Origin: an uncultured Alphaproteobacteria bacterium
GTDB lineage: Bacteria; Pseudomonadota; Alphaproteobacteria; Micropepsales; Micropepsaceae
Length of the DNA: 5,569 nt
Direction: 5' to 3'
NCBI GenBank assembly: GCA_903922545.1
Contig: CAIXUE010000001.1
Span: 1-5,569, forward strand
The position numbers were made by a program, and so were the translations under genes. Below the pieces are notes generated by a model. The model searched no databases. It saw nothing but the letters and a program-made list of their open reading frames with translations, and had not been told where the DNA came from. Below, in pieces: positions 4,965 through 5,569 of the stretch (its first letter is position 1; each line of letters starts with the position of its first letter).

Positions 4965-5569
4965 TCCTGGACAAATCGGCTGACACATTTCTCGGAGGCC
5001 AGGTTCGCGTTGAACAGCCGCCGTCCGGTTTCCGCTCCGGTCTCGATGCCGTGATGCTGGCCGCCGCCGTTCCGGCCCGCCCGGCCCAGACCGCTCTGGA
5101 ATTGGGGGCAGGGGCCGGCACGGCCAGCCTGTGCCTGGCGTCACGCATCCCGCATCTGGCGATCACGGGGGTGGAGATCGACCCGGACCTGGCCCAGCTG
5201 GCCAACCGCAACGCGGCCGTGAACGGCACAGCCCGGCTGGTGACCTTCGTAGCCGCTGACATCTTCGCCCTGCCGCCCGGTCTCAAGCGGGAGTTCGACC
5301 ATGTGCTGGTCAACCCGCCTTTCCATGCCGAGGGACAAGTCTCGCCCGATGCGGCCCGCGCCCGGGCCCTGAGCGACCAGGGTCAGTTGACGGATTGGTT
5401 GAATCTTGGCCTGCAACGTACCGTTTCTGGTGGATATTTTACCGCAATTCTCAGCGCCGCCCGGCTGCATGAGGGGATTGCCGCGCTGCCCGCTGGCGGT
5501 ATCAACATCTTCCCGCTTTGGCCCCGCACCGGTGAACCAGCCAAGCGGGTGATCCTGCAAGTCCGCAAA
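4961..5569 (+). CDS. SAM-dependent methyltransferase, TrmN6/YfiC-like, 3' end cut by the window
   Basis: The frame from ATG 4961 stays open to the last base (203 codons, no stop). It is a class I methyltransferase: motif I LELGAGAGTASLCLA at about 46-60 binds SAM, VEID at 71-74 is the acidic ribose-binding motif, AADIF at 98-102 is the adenine-binding position, and NPPF at 118-121 is the catalytic motif of amino (N6-adenine or N5-glutamine) methyltransferases. The N-terminal FLGGQVRVEQPPSGFRSGLDAVMLAA matches the COG4123 group, which contains the tRNA1(Val) A37 N6-methyltransferase of E. coli. The PLWPRTGEPAKRVILQVRK segment at 185-203 is typical of the end of this family, so only a few dozen residues are likely missing. 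Substrate is inferred from family only. The start overlaps the DUF2007 stop by ATGA, with no strong ribosome site of its own, so translational coupling is likely. Confidence 0.93.
   Translation, partial: MILDKSADTFLGGQVRVEQPPSGFRSGLDAVMLAAAVPARPAQTALELGAGAGTASLCLASRIPHLAITGVEIDPDLAQLANRNAAVNGTARLVTFVAADIFALPPGLKREFDHVLVNPPFHAEGQVSPDAARARALSDQGQLTDWLNLGLQRTVSGGYFTAILSAARLHEGIAALPAGGINIFPLWPRTGEPAKRVILQVRK

Noticed and set aside
4855..5560. Several minus-strand open frames near the window end
   Set aside because: They oppose the methyltransferase frame from 4961, which has SAM-binding and NPPF motifs. The sense gene only lacks a stop because the window ends.

Overview
The window is a GC-rich, densely packed stretch of chromosome, most likely from an alphaproteobacterium. 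The evidence is gene content: an ETF-ubiquinone oxidoreductase, a TPR lipoprotein followed by ispE, and a long-chain polyprenyl diphosphate synthase divergent from a DUF2007 gene and a TrmN6-type methyltransferase. From memory, the last arrangement is common in that class. Genus cannot be fixed from the sequence; a Rhizomicrobium/Micropepsaceae-like lineage is only a guess. No IS transposase, tRNA, rRNA, CRISPR or phage gene is visible.

Layout. (1) 1-557, + strand: C-terminal end of ETF-ubiquinone oxidoreductase with its [4Fe-4S] ligands. (2) 567-2252, +: a 561-residue TPR outer-membrane lipoprotein starting at TTG. (3) 2252-3318, +: the ispE locus, which is abnormal. The TPR stop codon overlaps an ATG (TAATG) that opens a 35-codon frame encoding a good IspE N-terminus. 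That frame runs into a palindrome-rich segment and stops at 2359. A second, complete IspE frame begins inside the palindromic segment and repeats the same N-terminal motif 143 nt downstream in another frame. (4) 3374-3643, +: an 89-residue conserved-looking small protein. (5) 3648-4688, -: polyprenyl diphosphate synthase, convergent with the small gene, 4 nt between them. (6) 4689-4748: a 60-nt divergent promoter region with short repeats. (7) 4749-4964 and 4961-5569, +: a DUF2007 protein and, overlapping it by ATGA, a SAM-dependent methyltransferase that runs off the window end.

Together: IspE makes an intermediate of the MEP pathway to IPP/DMAPP, polyprenyl synthase condenses IPP into the long side chain of ubiquinone, and ETF-QO passes electrons to ubiquinone. 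The cluster therefore has an isoprenoid/quinone theme, though the genes are mostly housekeeping and this link is inference.

The part most worth attention is 2252-2463. Two IspE N-termini, nearly identical in protein but different at almost every silent position, flank a roughly 83-nt hairpin-forming segment that supplies the only available start codons of the intact ispE. This resembles the intragenic palindromic elements known from Rickettsia (RPE), here with signs of an ispE replacement or recombination junction.
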